Shown here in pieces: positions 34,922-43,741 of a DNA stretch of 64,000 nt. The stretch's first letter is position 1, and each line of letters starts with the position of its first letter. The translations under genes and the position numbers were made by a program. Origin of the DNA: JAJDIA01 sp031555145 (GTDB lineage: Bacteria; Bacteroidota; Bacteroidia; Bacteroidales; Tannerellaceae); assembly GCA_031555145.1 (NCBI GenBank), contig JAVBUR010000046.1, positions 22,740 to 86,739 of the forward strand. Reading direction: 5' to 3'. The notes under the pieces are model-generated. The model made no database searches, was not told the origin of the DNA, and saw only the letters and a list, made by a program, of their open reading frames with translations.

Positions 34922-35956
34922 TTACTGGATGCCGCGTTCGCGGAGTTTCAGTTGCCAGTTCCAGGCGGTGACGAGGGTGTCTTTGACGGTTTCCTTGGCG
35001 GTCCAGCCGAGTACGTTGTTGGCGTGTTCGGGATTGGCCCATACTTTTTCGATATCGCCTTCGCGGCGGTCGACGATCTTGTAGGGAACCTTTACACCGG
35101 TACCTTCTTCGAAGCTGTTAAGCAGTTCGAGGACGGATACGCCGATGCCGGTACCGAGGTTGAATGTTTCCAGTTTCTCGGGCGATTTATTTTCGAGCAT
35201 GCGGTCCATAGCGATGACGTGCGCCTTGGCCAGGTCAACGACATTGATATAGTCGCGGATGCAGGAACCGTCGGGGGTATCGTAGTCGTCGCCGAATACG
35301 CTTAATTCCTGGCGGATACCCATAGCCGTCTGTGTCACGAAAGGCACGAGGTTCTGCGGCACACCGTTGGGCAACTCGCCGATCTCTGCACTCGGATGGG
35401 CGCCGATCGGGTTGAAGTAGCGCAGGATGATGCTCTTGAACGGCATGTTGGCGTGGATGGCGTCCTGGATGATCTCTTCGTTGATCTGCTTGGTGTTGCC
35501 GTAGGGCGACATGGCCGGTTTGATCGGCGCGTCTTCGGTTACCGGCAGGATATCCGGTTGTCCGTATACCGTGCAGGAAGAAGAGAAGACAATGCCGTCG
35601 ATACCGAATTCGGGCATCAGGTCGAGCAGGTTGACCAGCGTCACGATATTGTTACGGTAGTACATCAACGGTTTGTGAACTGATTCGCCTACAGCTTTGC
35701 TGGCGGCAAAGTGGATGATACCCTTAATACCGGGTTGTTCGGCAAGGACGGCGCGTACGCCTTCTTTGTCGTTCAGGTCGAGTTGGTAGAAGGCCGGCTT
35801 GATACCGGATATCTTCGTGATACCGTCCAGTACTTCGATCGTAGAGTTCGAGAGGTTATCAATGATAACCACTTCGTATCCGGCGTTCTGCAATTCTACC
35901 ACAGTGTGCGAACCGATATAACCGGTTCCTCCTGTTACTAAGATTTTCTTGCTCAT
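34922..35956 (-). CDS. galE: UDP-glucose 4-epimerase
   Basis: Short-chain dehydrogenase that interconverts UDP-glucose and UDP-galactose, 344 residues. NAD-binding GGTGYIGSH (residues 8-16), the Ser of SSSCTVYG, and the Y-x-x-x-K catalytic pair in YGNTKQINEE are all present, as is the substrate-loop RYFNPIGAHPS. It lies 39 bp after rnfA on the same strand with no terminator between, so some read-through from the Rnf operon is likely. Confidence 0.96.
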   Translation of the reverse strand: MSKKILVTGGTGYIGSHTVVELQNAGYEVVIIDNLSNSTIEVLDGITKISGIKPAFYQLDLNDKEGVRAVLAEQPGIKGIIHFAASKAVGESVHKPLMYYRNNIVTLVNLLDLMPEFGIDGIVFSSSCTVYGQPDILPVTEDAPIKPAMSPYGNTKQINEEIIQDAIHANMPFKSIILRYFNPIGAHPSAEIGELPNGVPQNLVPFVTQTAMGIRQELSVFGDDYDTPDGSCIRDYINVVDLAKAHVIAMDRMLENKSPEKLETFNLGTGIGVSVLELLNSFEEGTGVKVPYKIVDRREGDIEKVWANPEHANNVLGWTAKETVKDTLVTAWNWQLKLRERGIQ

Positions 35957-35995
35957 GTTGGTTCTGTTTAGATGATATAGATGTTATACGTGTGT

Positions 35996-36568
35996 TTATA
36001 CGATGCCCGAGAAGCCCATAAAGGCCATAGCCAGCAGACCGGCTGTAACCAGGGCGATCGGGGTCCCTTGCATGCCTTTCGGTACGCGTGTCATCGCCAA
36101 CTGTTCGCGGATACCGGCGAAGATGATCATCGCCAGTGCAAAACCGATAGCCGTAGCGAAGGCATAGACGATCGACTGCATCAGGTTGTATTCTTTCTGG
36201 ATCACGAGGATAGCAACCCCCAGTACGCAACAGTTGGTCGTGATCAACGGCAGGAACACACCCAGCGCCTGATATAGCGCCGGTGAAACCTTCTTCATCA
36301 CGATCTCCATCAACTGCACCAAGGCGGCGATGATCAGGATGAATGCAATGGTTTGCAGGTATCCCAATCCGTAAGCGTCCAATACATATTTCTGTACCAG
36401 GAAGGTGACGATGGTAGCGATGGTCAGTACGAATGCTACCGCAGCGCCCATGCCGGCAGCCGTTTCCACCTTTTTGGATACGCCGAGGAACGGGCAGATA
36501 CCCAGGAACTGTGCCAACACTACGTTGTTGACAAAGACGGCGGCAATAAATATAATAATATATTCCAT
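35996..36568 (-). CDS. rnfA: Rnf complex subunit A
   Basis: Membrane subunit of the ferredoxin:NAD+ oxidoreductase (Na+- or H+-translocating), 190 residues with six membrane helices. Family marks: VNNVVLAQFLGICPFLGVSKK near the N-terminus and TTNCCVLGVA in the middle, carrying the Cys proposed to hold a membrane iron-sulfur centre with RnfE. Last of the rnf genes; 11 bp from rnfE. Confidence 0.95.
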   Translation of the reverse strand: MEYIIIFIAAVFVNNVVLAQFLGICPFLGVSKKVETAAGMGAAVAFVLTIATIVTFLVQKYVLDAYGLGYLQTIAFILIIAALVQLMEIVMKKVSPALYQALGVFLPLITTNCCVLGVAILVIQKEYNLMQSIVYAFATAIGFALAMIIFAGIREQLAMTRVPKGMQGTPIALVTAGLLAMAFMGFSGIV

Positions 36569-36579
36569 GTGACTTGTTT

Positions 36580-37167
36580 TTAGGCTTTACGCAGTTTGTT
36601 AACAATAGCAATCAGGTATCCCAGTGCGATAAAGGCACCCGGAGCGAGTACGAAGATCAGGGCACCGTATTCTTCCGGCACCAGTGTGAAGTCGAACAGG
36701 CGGCCGGTTCCAAGCAACTCGCGTACCATACCCAGCAGGGTGAGTCCGAGCGTAAAACCAAGACCGATACCAACGCCGTCAAGGGCAGAATCGAATACGC
36801 TGCTCTTAGCCGCAAATGCTTCGGCACGTCCGAGGATGATACAGTTCACCACAATCAACGGGATGAAGATACCCAGGCTGGCGTATAAGGCCGGTGTATA
36901 GGCTTCCATCACCATCTGAAGTACCGTCACGAAGGCGGCGATCACCACAATGTAGCATGGGATACGTACCATGTCGGGAATCAGGTTCTTCAACAGGGAG
37001 ATCACCGAGTTGGTGCAGATCAGCACGAACATGGTGGCCAGCCCCATACCTAAGCCGTTGATGGCCGAGGAGGTCGTTCCCAACGTGGGACACATCCCTA
37101 ACAATAAAACAAAGGTGGGATTCTCTTTGATGATCCCGTTCCATATAATGGCTAACTTATTATTCAT
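36580..37167 (-). CDS. rnfE: Rnf complex subunit E
   Basis: Membrane partner of RnfA, 195 residues from ATG 37167 (a longer upstream-open frame would run back through rnfG and is not used). Six helices; ENPTFVLLLGMCPTLGTTSSA and VVNCIILGRAEAFA are the paired Cys motifs homologous to those of RnfA. The ATG lies inside the last codons of rnfG (8-bp overlap), consistent with coupled translation. Confidence 0.95.
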   Translation of the reverse strand: MNNKLAIIWNGIIKENPTFVLLLGMCPTLGTTSSAINGLGMGLATMFVLICTNSVISLLKNLIPDMVRIPCYIVVIAAFVTVLQMVMEAYTPALYASLGIFIPLIVVNCIILGRAEAFAAKSSVFDSALDGVGIGLGFTLGLTLLGMVRELLGTGRLFDFTLVPEEYGALIFVLAPGAFIALGYLIAIVNKLRKA

Positions 37168-37834
37168 TAGATCCTCCTTCCTGTGTGTCGGTTGTTTCGT
37201 CTGTAGTTGTTTCGTCGTTGGCAGCAGTGGTAGCACCTGTGGCGGCATCTGTGGCAACGGTTCCCTTATACGCACTGTAAGCACGGTTAACGGCTCCCAG
37301 GAATGCGCGGCTGGTGATGGTCGAAGCCGTAATGGCGTCTACATTGCCTCCGTCTTTGCTGACGGTGAGGTTGCCTTTGGACAACGAGCGTCCGATGATG
37401 CTCTGTTGGTTCTTATCCGTCCGGAACCATTCCTGCATCTTGGCGCCGAGTCCCGGTGTTTCAGCTTGCTCAAGCACGGAATAATTCACCAGCGTACCCT
37501 CGGTATCGAAACCGACAATGACCTTAATCAGGCCATTGAAGCCTTCTTTGGTACTACATTCTATGGCAGCCCCTACTGGTTTGCCGTCTTTAGTCGCCGG
37601 GTAGATGAGTACGGAGTCGCCGTCGGACGTGGCGGCCATATAAGCTTCGGCCAGCGGGTTATTGTCGAAGGCCGGCGACACTTCTTTGAGCGCTTGCTCC
37701 AACGCCGCCGCTTTCGCCATGGCGATGGGTTCGGATGTGTACATGTTGGCCGTAGCCAGGATTGCTCCCGCAAAGACGCTGATGATGGTCAGCGAGAGAA
37801 ACATATTGGGCAGGGTTGATTTCAGTTTTTCCAT
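37160..37834 (-). CDS. rnfG: Rnf complex subunit G (FMN-binding)
   Basis: Periplasm-facing flavoprotein, 224 residues: one N-terminal membrane helix (about 10-28) and an FMN-binding domain. DAITASTITSRA near residues 171-182 matches the motif in which a Thr carries covalent FMN. The tail after about residue 195 is Ala/Thr/Glu-rich. Order in the operon is as in other Bacteroidales. Confidence 0.94.
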   Translation of the reverse strand: MEKLKSTLPNMFLSLTIISVFAGAILATANMYTSEPIAMAKAAALEQALKEVSPAFDNNPLAEAYMAATSDGDSVLIYPATKDGKPVGAAIECSTKEGFNGLIKVIVGFDTEGTLVNYSVLEQAETPGLGAKMQEWFRTDKNQQSIIGRSLSKGNLTVSKDGGNVDAITASTITSRAFLGAVNRAYSAYKGTVATDAATGATTAANDETTTDETTDTQEGGSNE

Positions 37835-37835
37835 C

Positions 37836-38795
37836 TTATTTCCCTCCGAAGTGTTTAGGTTTGCAATAGGTATTGATCAGCGGTGTCAGGGCATTCATAA
37901 TAAAGATAGCGAACGACACCCCTTCCGGATACGAACCGTAGAGACGGATGAGCGTGGTCAGCACACCGATCCCGATCCCGTAGACGATCATGCCGCTGTG
38001 GCTCATCGGTGACGTTACATAGTCGGTTGCCATAAAGATGGCGCCAAGCAGCAGACCACCCGAGAGGATATGTACCAGCGGGTTGGCATAGACTGCTGGA
38101 TTCACCAGATACATGATGCCTGTAAATACAGCCACGGTACCGATCACGGCTACCGGAATATGCCAGGTGATGATCTTACGCCAGAGCATAAACGCTAGCC
38201 CGAGCAACAACGCGATGGCGCTGACTTCACCCAAGCTGCCTCCCTTATTGCCGAGGAACATATCGAGGTAGGAGGGAAGGGCGGCCGGGTCCGTTTTCAG
38301 TACAGACAAGATGGTGGCTCCTGTGGTGGCGTCTGTATAGTGCATTGACATCACTTCGGGAACAGGCCAGGTGGTCATCTGTGCCGGGAAGGAAATCAGC
38401 AGGAAGATACGACCCACCAATGCCGGGTTGAAGATATTGTTACCCAGGCCGCCGAATGACATCTTACCGATACCGATCGCTGCCAGGGCGCCAATGATCA
38501 CAATCCATACCGGCAGGTTCGACGGCAGGTTGAACGCCAGCAATATGCCGGTCAGGATAGCTGAACCGTCCCACAACGTGGGCGCTTTCTTCAGCAGGAA
38601 CCGTTGGATCAACGATTCGAAGAGCATACAGGAGGCTACGGATACGCAGGTTACGATCAGTGCACCAAGCCCGAAATAATACAAGGATACCAGGAAGGCA
38701 GGAACAAGGGCGATCAATACGCCGTACATGTTCTTGCTTATACTGTCGCCCCCGTGGATATGGGGGGAAGGGGATACATAGAATTGATTCTCCAT
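37836..38795 (-). CDS. rnfD: Rnf complex subunit D
   Basis: Polytopic NqrB/RnfD-family subunit, 319 residues, about nine helices. LGNNIFNPALVGRIFLLISFP is the conserved core, and DATTGATILS holds the Thr expected to bind FMN covalently. C-terminal segment YVTSPMSHSGMIVYGIGIG is typical. Its stop is one base from the rnfG start. Confidence 0.95.
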   Translation of the reverse strand: MENQFYVSPSPHIHGGDSISKNMYGVLIALVPAFLVSLYYFGLGALIVTCVSVASCMLFESLIQRFLLKKAPTLWDGSAILTGILLAFNLPSNLPVWIVIIGALAAIGIGKMSFGGLGNNIFNPALVGRIFLLISFPAQMTTWPVPEVMSMHYTDATTGATILSVLKTDPAALPSYLDMFLGNKGGSLGEVSAIALLLGLAFMLWRKIITWHIPVAVIGTVAVFTGIMYLVNPAVYANPLVHILSGGLLLGAIFMATDYVTSPMSHSGMIVYGIGIGVLTTLIRLYGSYPEGVSFAIFIMNALTPLINTYCKPKHFGGK

Positions 38796-38810
38796 AACGT
38801 GGTACTGTTT

Positions 38811-40142
38811 TTAAGATTTCCGGGCGCGAATGATACCCATTACTTTTACTTTTCCCAGGCGAACATGATCCAGCAGCGGACGGTTGGCCGGACAGGTGTA
38901 GCTGCACGAACCGCATTCGATACAATCGACGATATGGTTCTTTTCAGCCAGTTCCCAGTTGGTGAACTCGGTCGCTGTCATCAATTGAGTGGGGTTGAGT
39001 CCCATCGGGCAGACATTGACGCACTTGGCGCAACGGATACAATCGTAGACCGGACGGCGGACGGATTCCTCCCGCGTCAGGAGCAGGATGCCGGAACTGC
39101 CTTTCGTCAGGGGCACTTCGGCGCCGATCAGCGCTTTTCCCATCATGGGACCACCACCGATAATTTTGCCGGTATTCTCCGGTACACCACCTGCGGCTTC
39201 GATCAACGTGCCGACAGAGGTGCCGATACGTACCTTGAAGTTGGAAGGACGGGCTACAGCCTTACCGGTGATCGTCACCACGCGTTCGAACAACGGTTTG
39301 TTCTTCATCACCGCCTCGTAGACGGCAAAGGCCGTTCCGACGTTCTGTACGACAGCTCCTTCGGAGATGGGCAGCGCTCCACTCTTCACCTGGCGGCGGA
39401 GCACGGCGTCGATCAGTTGCTTTTCACCCCCTTGCGGGTATTGTACCTTCAGCGGCATGATCTCGATACCAGGATAACCGGCGGCCAGTTGGCGCAGGTT
39501 GGCGATGGCGTCGGGTTTATTGTTTTCGATCCCGATCACTGCTTTCGTTACGCCGATGGCTTTCATCAGTAGGCTGGTGCCGACAAGCACTTCTTCACCT
39601 TTGATCATCATCAGGATATGGTCGGAGGTGAGATAAGGCTCACATTCAACAGCGTTGATGATCAGTATTTCTGCTTTGTTTCCCGGAGGAGGCGTCAGTT
39701 TGACCTGTGTGGGGAATGTGGCACCACCAAGGCCTACGATACCGGCGTCGGTGATCTTCGCAATAATTTCTTTTCCTGTGAGCGTAGTGTCTTTAACAAG
39801 TGTTTCGCTACGGTCGATGGTTTCTTCCCATTCATCGCCTTCTACATCAATGAAGATGGCTGTACGTTTATAACCGCTGGCGTCGAGGGCTGTGTCAATC
39901 TTGTTCACTTTGCCCGACACGGATGAATGGATGTTGGCCGAAACAAAGCCTCCGGCCTTGGCTATGAGGGTGCCTGCTTTTACTATGTCGCCTTTGGCTA
40001 CTACGGCCTGGGCGGGCGCCCCGATATGTTGATTGACGGGGATCACAACCTGCTTGGGTAATGCCAGCGGAAGGATAGGACTACCGGCCGACAATTTATT
40101 TTCGGGAGGATGTATACCGCCGATACGGAATGTCTTGAGCAT
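38811..40142 (-). CDS. rnfC: Rnf complex subunit C
   Basis: Peripheral NADH-binding subunit, 443 residues. Nucleotide/FMN-binding region GGATFPTQVKL and INAVECEPYLTSD, followed by an SLBB-like domain and two ferredoxin clusters, CIRCAKCVNVCPMGLNP and CIECGSCSYTCPANRPL. The glycine-rich N-terminus (GGIHPPENK) is the standard RnfC start. Length is short compared with proteobacterial RnfC because it lacks the Ala/Lys-rich C-terminal tail. Confidence 0.95.
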   Translation of the reverse strand: MLKTFRIGGIHPPENKLSAGSPILPLALPKQVVIPVNQHIGAPAQAVVAKGDIVKAGTLIAKAGGFVSANIHSSVSGKVNKIDTALDASGYKRTAIFIDVEGDEWEETIDRSETLVKDTTLTGKEIIAKITDAGIVGLGGATFPTQVKLTPPPGNKAEILIINAVECEPYLTSDHILMMIKGEEVLVGTSLLMKAIGVTKAVIGIENNKPDAIANLRQLAAGYPGIEIMPLKVQYPQGGEKQLIDAVLRRQVKSGALPISEGAVVQNVGTAFAVYEAVMKNKPLFERVVTITGKAVARPSNFKVRIGTSVGTLIEAAGGVPENTGKIIGGGPMMGKALIGAEVPLTKGSSGILLLTREESVRRPVYDCIRCAKCVNVCPMGLNPTQLMTATEFTNWELAEKNHIVDCIECGSCSYTCPANRPLLDHVRLGKVKVMGIIRARKS

Positions 40143-40159
40143 ACGATATCAGATTTATG

Positions 40160-41011
40160 TTAATTTACTTTTTCTTCTACTTTTACTTCAGCCTCTTTAC
40201 GCGGCGGGAAATTCAGTTCGTGGATGGCGCCGGTAGGGCATACCGGAGCACACTTGCGACACAGACGGCACTTAGTATAGTCGATATACGCCAGGTTGTT
40301 CTCGATCTTGATCGCTTCGAACTTACATTCTTTTTCACACTTGCCACAACCGATACAGGCATTGGCACAGGCCTTGCGTGCGGGCGCACCCTTATCCTTA
40401 TTCATACAGCTGACAAAAATACGGCGCGACTTAACGCCTTTCTTACGCAGTTCGATGATGCTCTTGGGACAGGCTTTGACACAGGCTCCACACGACGTAC
40501 ATTTGTCTTCGTCGACTTCGGGAAGTCCGGTCTCCGGATTTACGTGGATCGCGTCGAACGTACAAGCTGTCACACAGTCGCCATAACCAAGGCAACCGAA
40601 CGAACAACCGGTTTCTCCACCATACAGTGCGGAGGCGATGGCACAACTGCGTGCTCCGTCGTACGCATTGGTCTTTGGACGAGCGGCACAGGTCCCGTTG
40701 CAACGTACGACGGCGATCATCGGTTCGGCTGTAGCCACTTCTTTTCCGAGGATGCCGGCCACTTTGGCCATCAACTCAATACCGCCGACCGGACACAACA
40801 TACCTTCCAGCGAATCGGCCTTTACACAGGCGCTTGCAAAACCGGAACAACCGGGATATCCACAACCACCGCAATTGGCAGCCGGCAGGATGTCCTGCAC
40901 CTGCGCAATACGGGGGTCTTCATAGACTTCGAACTTCTTGGATGCAGCATACAAAAATACGGCTCCGATAGCTCCAATTGCTCCTAATGAAATAACGGCA
41001 ATAATAATCAT
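40160..41011 (-). CDS. rnfB: Rnf complex subunit B
   Basis: Multi-iron-sulfur electron entry subunit, 283 residues. An N-terminal membrane helix (2-22) is followed by the four-Cys motif CGGCGYPGC with the downstream Cys (about 47-75), then several 4Fe-4S ferredoxin motifs: CTSCGACVKACPKS, CIGCGKCEKECKFE and CRLCRKCAPVCPTGA. Takes electrons from reduced ferredoxin. ATG overlaps the rseC stop (ATGA). Confidence 0.95.
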   Translation of the reverse strand: MIIIAVISLGAIGAIGAVFLYAASKKFEVYEDPRIAQVQDILPAANCGGCGYPGCSGFASACVKADSLEGMLCPVGGIELMAKVAGILGKEVATAEPMIAVVRCNGTCAARPKTNAYDGARSCAIASALYGGETGCSFGCLGYGDCVTACTFDAIHVNPETGLPEVDEDKCTSCGACVKACPKSIIELRKKGVKSRRIFVSCMNKDKGAPARKACANACIGCGKCEKECKFEAIKIENNLAYIDYTKCRLCRKCAPVCPTGAIHELNFPPRKEAEVKVEEKVN

Positions 41012-41439
41012 AATGTGTTCGGATGATATTTTTTTAAGGTAAAAATGAAATGTCTCTTCAGTTTATCTCGTAATATATATATAATGTAATAATAGGGAAC
41101 CAGGAGGGAAAGGCCAATGACGCCTCCCAAGGTCTCATTGATGTTGAATAAGTGGAGGCAGCAGGCAATAGCAGCAATGACAATCGCCAACGGAACAAGA
41201 AATGTGAGTACTATCGCCTGAAGGCCTAATGACGTTTGTCCGCTGAGGGTTACTTTTTCGCCGATGCTGAACGATCCGGTACGATCAGTCACTTCAACTA
41301 CCTTTTCTTTGCTTTCTGAGGCAGAGCACATCGACTTCGCGTGGCAACCCGCACAGGCGGATTGCTGGACGATCCTGACAAAGACTGTTTCGCCTTCGAT
41401 GTGGTCTATAATTCCGTTATGGTCGATGCTTTCGCTCAT
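41008..41439 (-). CDS. rseC: RseC/MucC-family protein
   Basis: 143 residues from ATG 41439, chosen because the family start (IIDHIEGETVFVRIVQQSACAGC) follows at once and a promoter motif sits inside the longer frame. The Cys cluster SACAGCHAKSMC near residues 28-39 and two membrane helices (about 78-98 and 106-124) match RseC/MucC. In Proteobacteria related proteins help reduce SoxR together with Rsx/Rnf; here it is the promoter-proximal gene of the Rnf operon, so a redox or assembly role with Rnf is likely. Confidence 0.88.
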   Translation of the reverse strand: MSESIDHNGIIDHIEGETVFVRIVQQSACAGCHAKSMCSASESKEKVVEVTDRTGSFSIGEKVTLSGQTSLGLQAIVLTFLVPLAIVIAAIACCLHLFNINETLGGVIGLSLLVPYYYIIYILRDKLKRHFIFTLKKYHPNTL

Positions 41440-41470
41440 GTTTTGTAAACTCGACTTTGCAAATCGGGAG

Positions 41471-41478
41471 CAAAAGTA
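41471..41478 (-). promoter_or_regulatory. Candidate -7 element for the rseC-rnf operon
   Basis: TACTTTTG on the minus strand (CAAAAGTA on plus) is an exact TAnnTTTG match, 31 bp before the rseC ATG. It also argues against the upstream ATG at 41511 as the start. Confidence 0.55.
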
Positions 41479-41673
41479 CGTATAATTTGGACACGACATA
41501 ACGATTAACAAAGATTATGATGTGTGCCCCGGAAGATTTATCTGTTTAATAGAAGCCCTTTATTTGCATGATTTTTAATGTCTGCGTTTGCTTTTGATAT
41601 CCTATTCTGAATGGTATAGGAGTGATAACTGGATAAAAAATATATAATAAATGAAAAAAAACAGTGTGTAGTA

Positions 41674-41704
41674 TTTGTTTATCTCATACAAATATATACA
41701 TTTG
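41674..41704 (+). promoter_or_regulatory. Consensus Bacteroidetes promoter
   Basis: TTTG (41674-41677), exactly 19 bp, then TACATTTG (41697-41704): a full match to the -33/-7 consensus, the best in the window. It drives the small gene starting at 41750, giving a leader of roughly 40 nt. Confidence 0.8.
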
Positions 41705-41749
41705 CAAAAAAACAAATACTTCCTAATTATAAACTTATAAGCTACTATT

Positions 41750-42013
41750 ATGGCAAGGAAAAAAGGTGTTAAAATGACAGATGAACAAAAAGCAGCCATG
41801 CGTGCCAGAAGACAGGCAAACAAAATGGGTAAAGAAACTGCTTTTGTTAAAGTTACCGACAATTTAAAGTTGCTGTCCTACAAGGAATTGAATGACGCAA
41901 TCGCATTGGCTTTACGCTATCGTAAAGACAAAATCGGAGAAGAAGAACTTCGCTTGATTAAAGAGAAAGAGGAGTTAGAACTTAGATTGAAAGAATTGAA
42001 AGGTATAGAATAA
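41750..42013 (+). CDS. Small charged coiled-coil protein, function unknown
   Basis: 87 residues. The N-terminal third is strongly basic (MARKKGVKMTDEQKAAMRARRQ), the middle is mixed (FVKVTDNLKLLSYKELNDAI), and the C-terminal third is a charged helix (EEELRLIKEKEELELRLKEL) suited to a coiled coil. I do not know the family; a nucleic-acid-binding or ribosome-associated role would fit but is inference. Monocistronic: a consensus promoter upstream and a strong terminator five bases after the stop. Confidence 0.8.
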   Translation: MARKKGVKMTDEQKAAMRARRQANKMGKETAFVKVTDNLKLLSYKELNDAIALALRYRKDKIGEEELRLIKEKEELELRLKELKGIE

Positions 42014-42015
42014 AA

Positions 42016-42039
42016 AAGGCTGCTTCGGCAGCCTTTTTT
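42016..42039. terminator. Bidirectional terminator with TTCG tetraloop
   Basis: GGCTGC-TTCG-GCAGCC (42018-42033) flanked by A and T runs on either side. The C(TTCG)G loop is extra stable. It ends the small plus-strand gene and the convergent DUF3078 gene. Confidence 0.95.
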
Positions 42040-42055
42040 ATTTGGTATATTGGAG

Positions 42056-43600
42056 TTACCATTTATAGTTAAAACCGAAACTTAGCAATTCGTTTACCTG
42101 GAAATAACTGTCGAAATCAGCGTTTTTCGTGACACCATCATCGAAGCGTAAATGGACATAAATACGTGTAGAGAAGAAGCGGCTGATTGCCATAGTCAGT
42201 GTGTTCTCAAACTCGGCTTCCACGCGGTGGTAGTTGGTGAAATAGTAGATCCGTGAATCCCAGTTCACATTCCGGTTGAACTTAATAGTCATGTTGGCAC
42301 GTATGGTGGAACCAAACTGGGTCAGTGAGTTTTCGTATAGACTAGAATCCGGTTTCTTCTTAAACCCGAAGCGGGATAAATTCACTTTGTCGTTATAGTT
42401 GTACATATAGGTAAGCGAGAACGGAGCAATATTGGTGCTCAGCTTGAATGCTTTATATTTATCCTTGAATTTCTTATCCAAGTCGTATTTCATCCCAAGC
42501 CCGAGGTTGACGGAGAAAGGAGAGAATAAGGCTGTTTGCAGATCGTACGTGTTTTCTTTGTAGTTCTTGAACAACTGGGTCTTGAGTTCGGCATCAAACG
42601 TATAATACCATTTGCTGAAGGCAAGATAACCAAAGTTACTGTGGAAACGCAACAGGTCGTCGCCCATCTTATAATCCCGAAGTGTGTCTTTCGGGGCTGT
42701 ATAGGCATTGATCTTTATTTCCATTTCGTTGGTCAGTTGAACCTTGTCTCTTTTATAGTCATAACGGAGGTAGTTCCGTGTATATAGGTTCAGGTTACTT
42801 GTTCCGCCCTTGTACCAGTTCGGTGAAATATAGTTTTGTGAGAACTGGATAGCACTTTCAAAGCCAGATTGCCAATATTGTCTTTCGGGAATGAACTTAG
42901 GGGGAGCATCCATGTCGTTGAGATTGACGGTCTCGGATTTCTCAATAATCACCGGCATGTTTTCCTGGAGATTTTTCCTGATCTCTACCGGTATAATGGT
43001 CTCCTGAGGCATATCACGTTCGGAATAACGGAACAGCGTCGGGTGGTTAAACCGCATGTAGGCATACATGGATTGTGCGAATTGCTGTTGCTTCATCTCA
43101 TCCTGGAAAATAACCTCCGGTTGTGGATTGTATTGGTACGGATTGTTGTCGGGCAGGGTACGTCCGATCGTATCGATTGGCATGACAGCAGGCAGCAGGC
43201 TGCCACGGAAAACCAGCGGCATAAAAATCGGATTGACAATGACCGTGTCTTTATAGGTCACATCATCTCCAAACAAGGTAGAAGGATCAGGCACATAATT
43301 CATCCAGTACAGGACTTCGGGCGACATTTCCAATTTGTCTTTTTGGAGGAATTTGAGCAACTGGGGAGTCGGGGGAACAGGACGGGAATAGGTTCTGTTC
43401 TGCTTTTCAAACTGAGTGCGGAGATCCATTACTTTGGCCAGGTTGCTCTCTGTGAGTGCCGGACTGGTATCTTGCACTTGCTCTACCGCTTTATTATTCA
43501 CCGCAGGCAGGATGACCTGCATATTTCCCTGTGCATTTACTTTGCCCACTATACATAGCAGCATACATAAGACATATATACAGTATGTTTTCATCATCAT
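42056..43600 (-). CDS. DUF3078-type outer-membrane beta-barrel protein
   Basis: 514 residues with a signal peptide (MMMKTYCIYVLCMLLCIVGKVNAQ). The N-terminal half is soluble and proline-rich. The C-terminal half starts with SPNWYKGGTSNLNLYTRNY, the DUF3078 mark, and continues as alternating amphipathic strands ending in an aromatic residue (SFGFNYKW), as outer-membrane barrels do. Function unknown. Same strand as kdsB upstream, with 141 bp between. Confidence 0.82.
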   Translation of the reverse strand: MMMKTYCIYVLCMLLCIVGKVNAQGNMQVILPAVNNKAVEQVQDTSPALTESNLAKVMDLRTQFEKQNRTYSRPVPPTPQLLKFLQKDKLEMSPEVLYWMNYVPDPSTLFGDDVTYKDTVIVNPIFMPLVFRGSLLPAVMPIDTIGRTLPDNNPYQYNPQPEVIFQDEMKQQQFAQSMYAYMRFNHPTLFRYSERDMPQETIIPVEIRKNLQENMPVIIEKSETVNLNDMDAPPKFIPERQYWQSGFESAIQFSQNYISPNWYKGGTSNLNLYTRNYLRYDYKRDKVQLTNEMEIKINAYTAPKDTLRDYKMGDDLLRFHSNFGYLAFSKWYYTFDAELKTQLFKNYKENTYDLQTALFSPFSVNLGLGMKYDLDKKFKDKYKAFKLSTNIAPFSLTYMYNYNDKVNLSRFGFKKKPDSSLYENSLTQFGSTIRANMTIKFNRNVNWDSRIYYFTNYHRVEAEFENTLTMAISRFFSTRIYVHLRFDDGVTKNADFDSYFQVNELLSFGFNYKW

Positions 43601-43703
43601 GACGTAGAATTAGATTGATTTTTGCCTTTGCGAAACAACTATAGGGAAAGCCGAACGGCCAATCAAGTTTACTGAATTAGCCTGAGGCGCATCCTCTATT
43701 TTG

Positions 43704-43711
43704 CAAAAGTA
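43704..43711 (-). promoter_or_regulatory. Candidate -7 element for the DUF3078 gene
   Basis: TACTTTTG on the minus strand, exact TAnnTTTG, about 100 bp before the start at 43600 and just downstream of the kdsB stop. It implies a separate transcript with a long leader. Confidence 0.4.
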
Positions 43712-43741
43712 GGCAAAAAATCACAATTAATACGGATGCAC

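Noticed and set aside
37168..37284. Longer N-terminal extension of rnfE (start at 37284)
   Set aside because: It would lie inside rnfG; the extension is Pro/Thr/Gln-rich and absent from the family, whose start matches ATG 37167.
35996..41011. Nqr (Na+-NADH:quinone reductase) instead of Rnf
   Set aside because: The presence of an RnfB-type ferredoxin-rich subunit and RnfC with two 4Fe-4S clusters, and the absence of NqrA and NqrF, fix it as Rnf.
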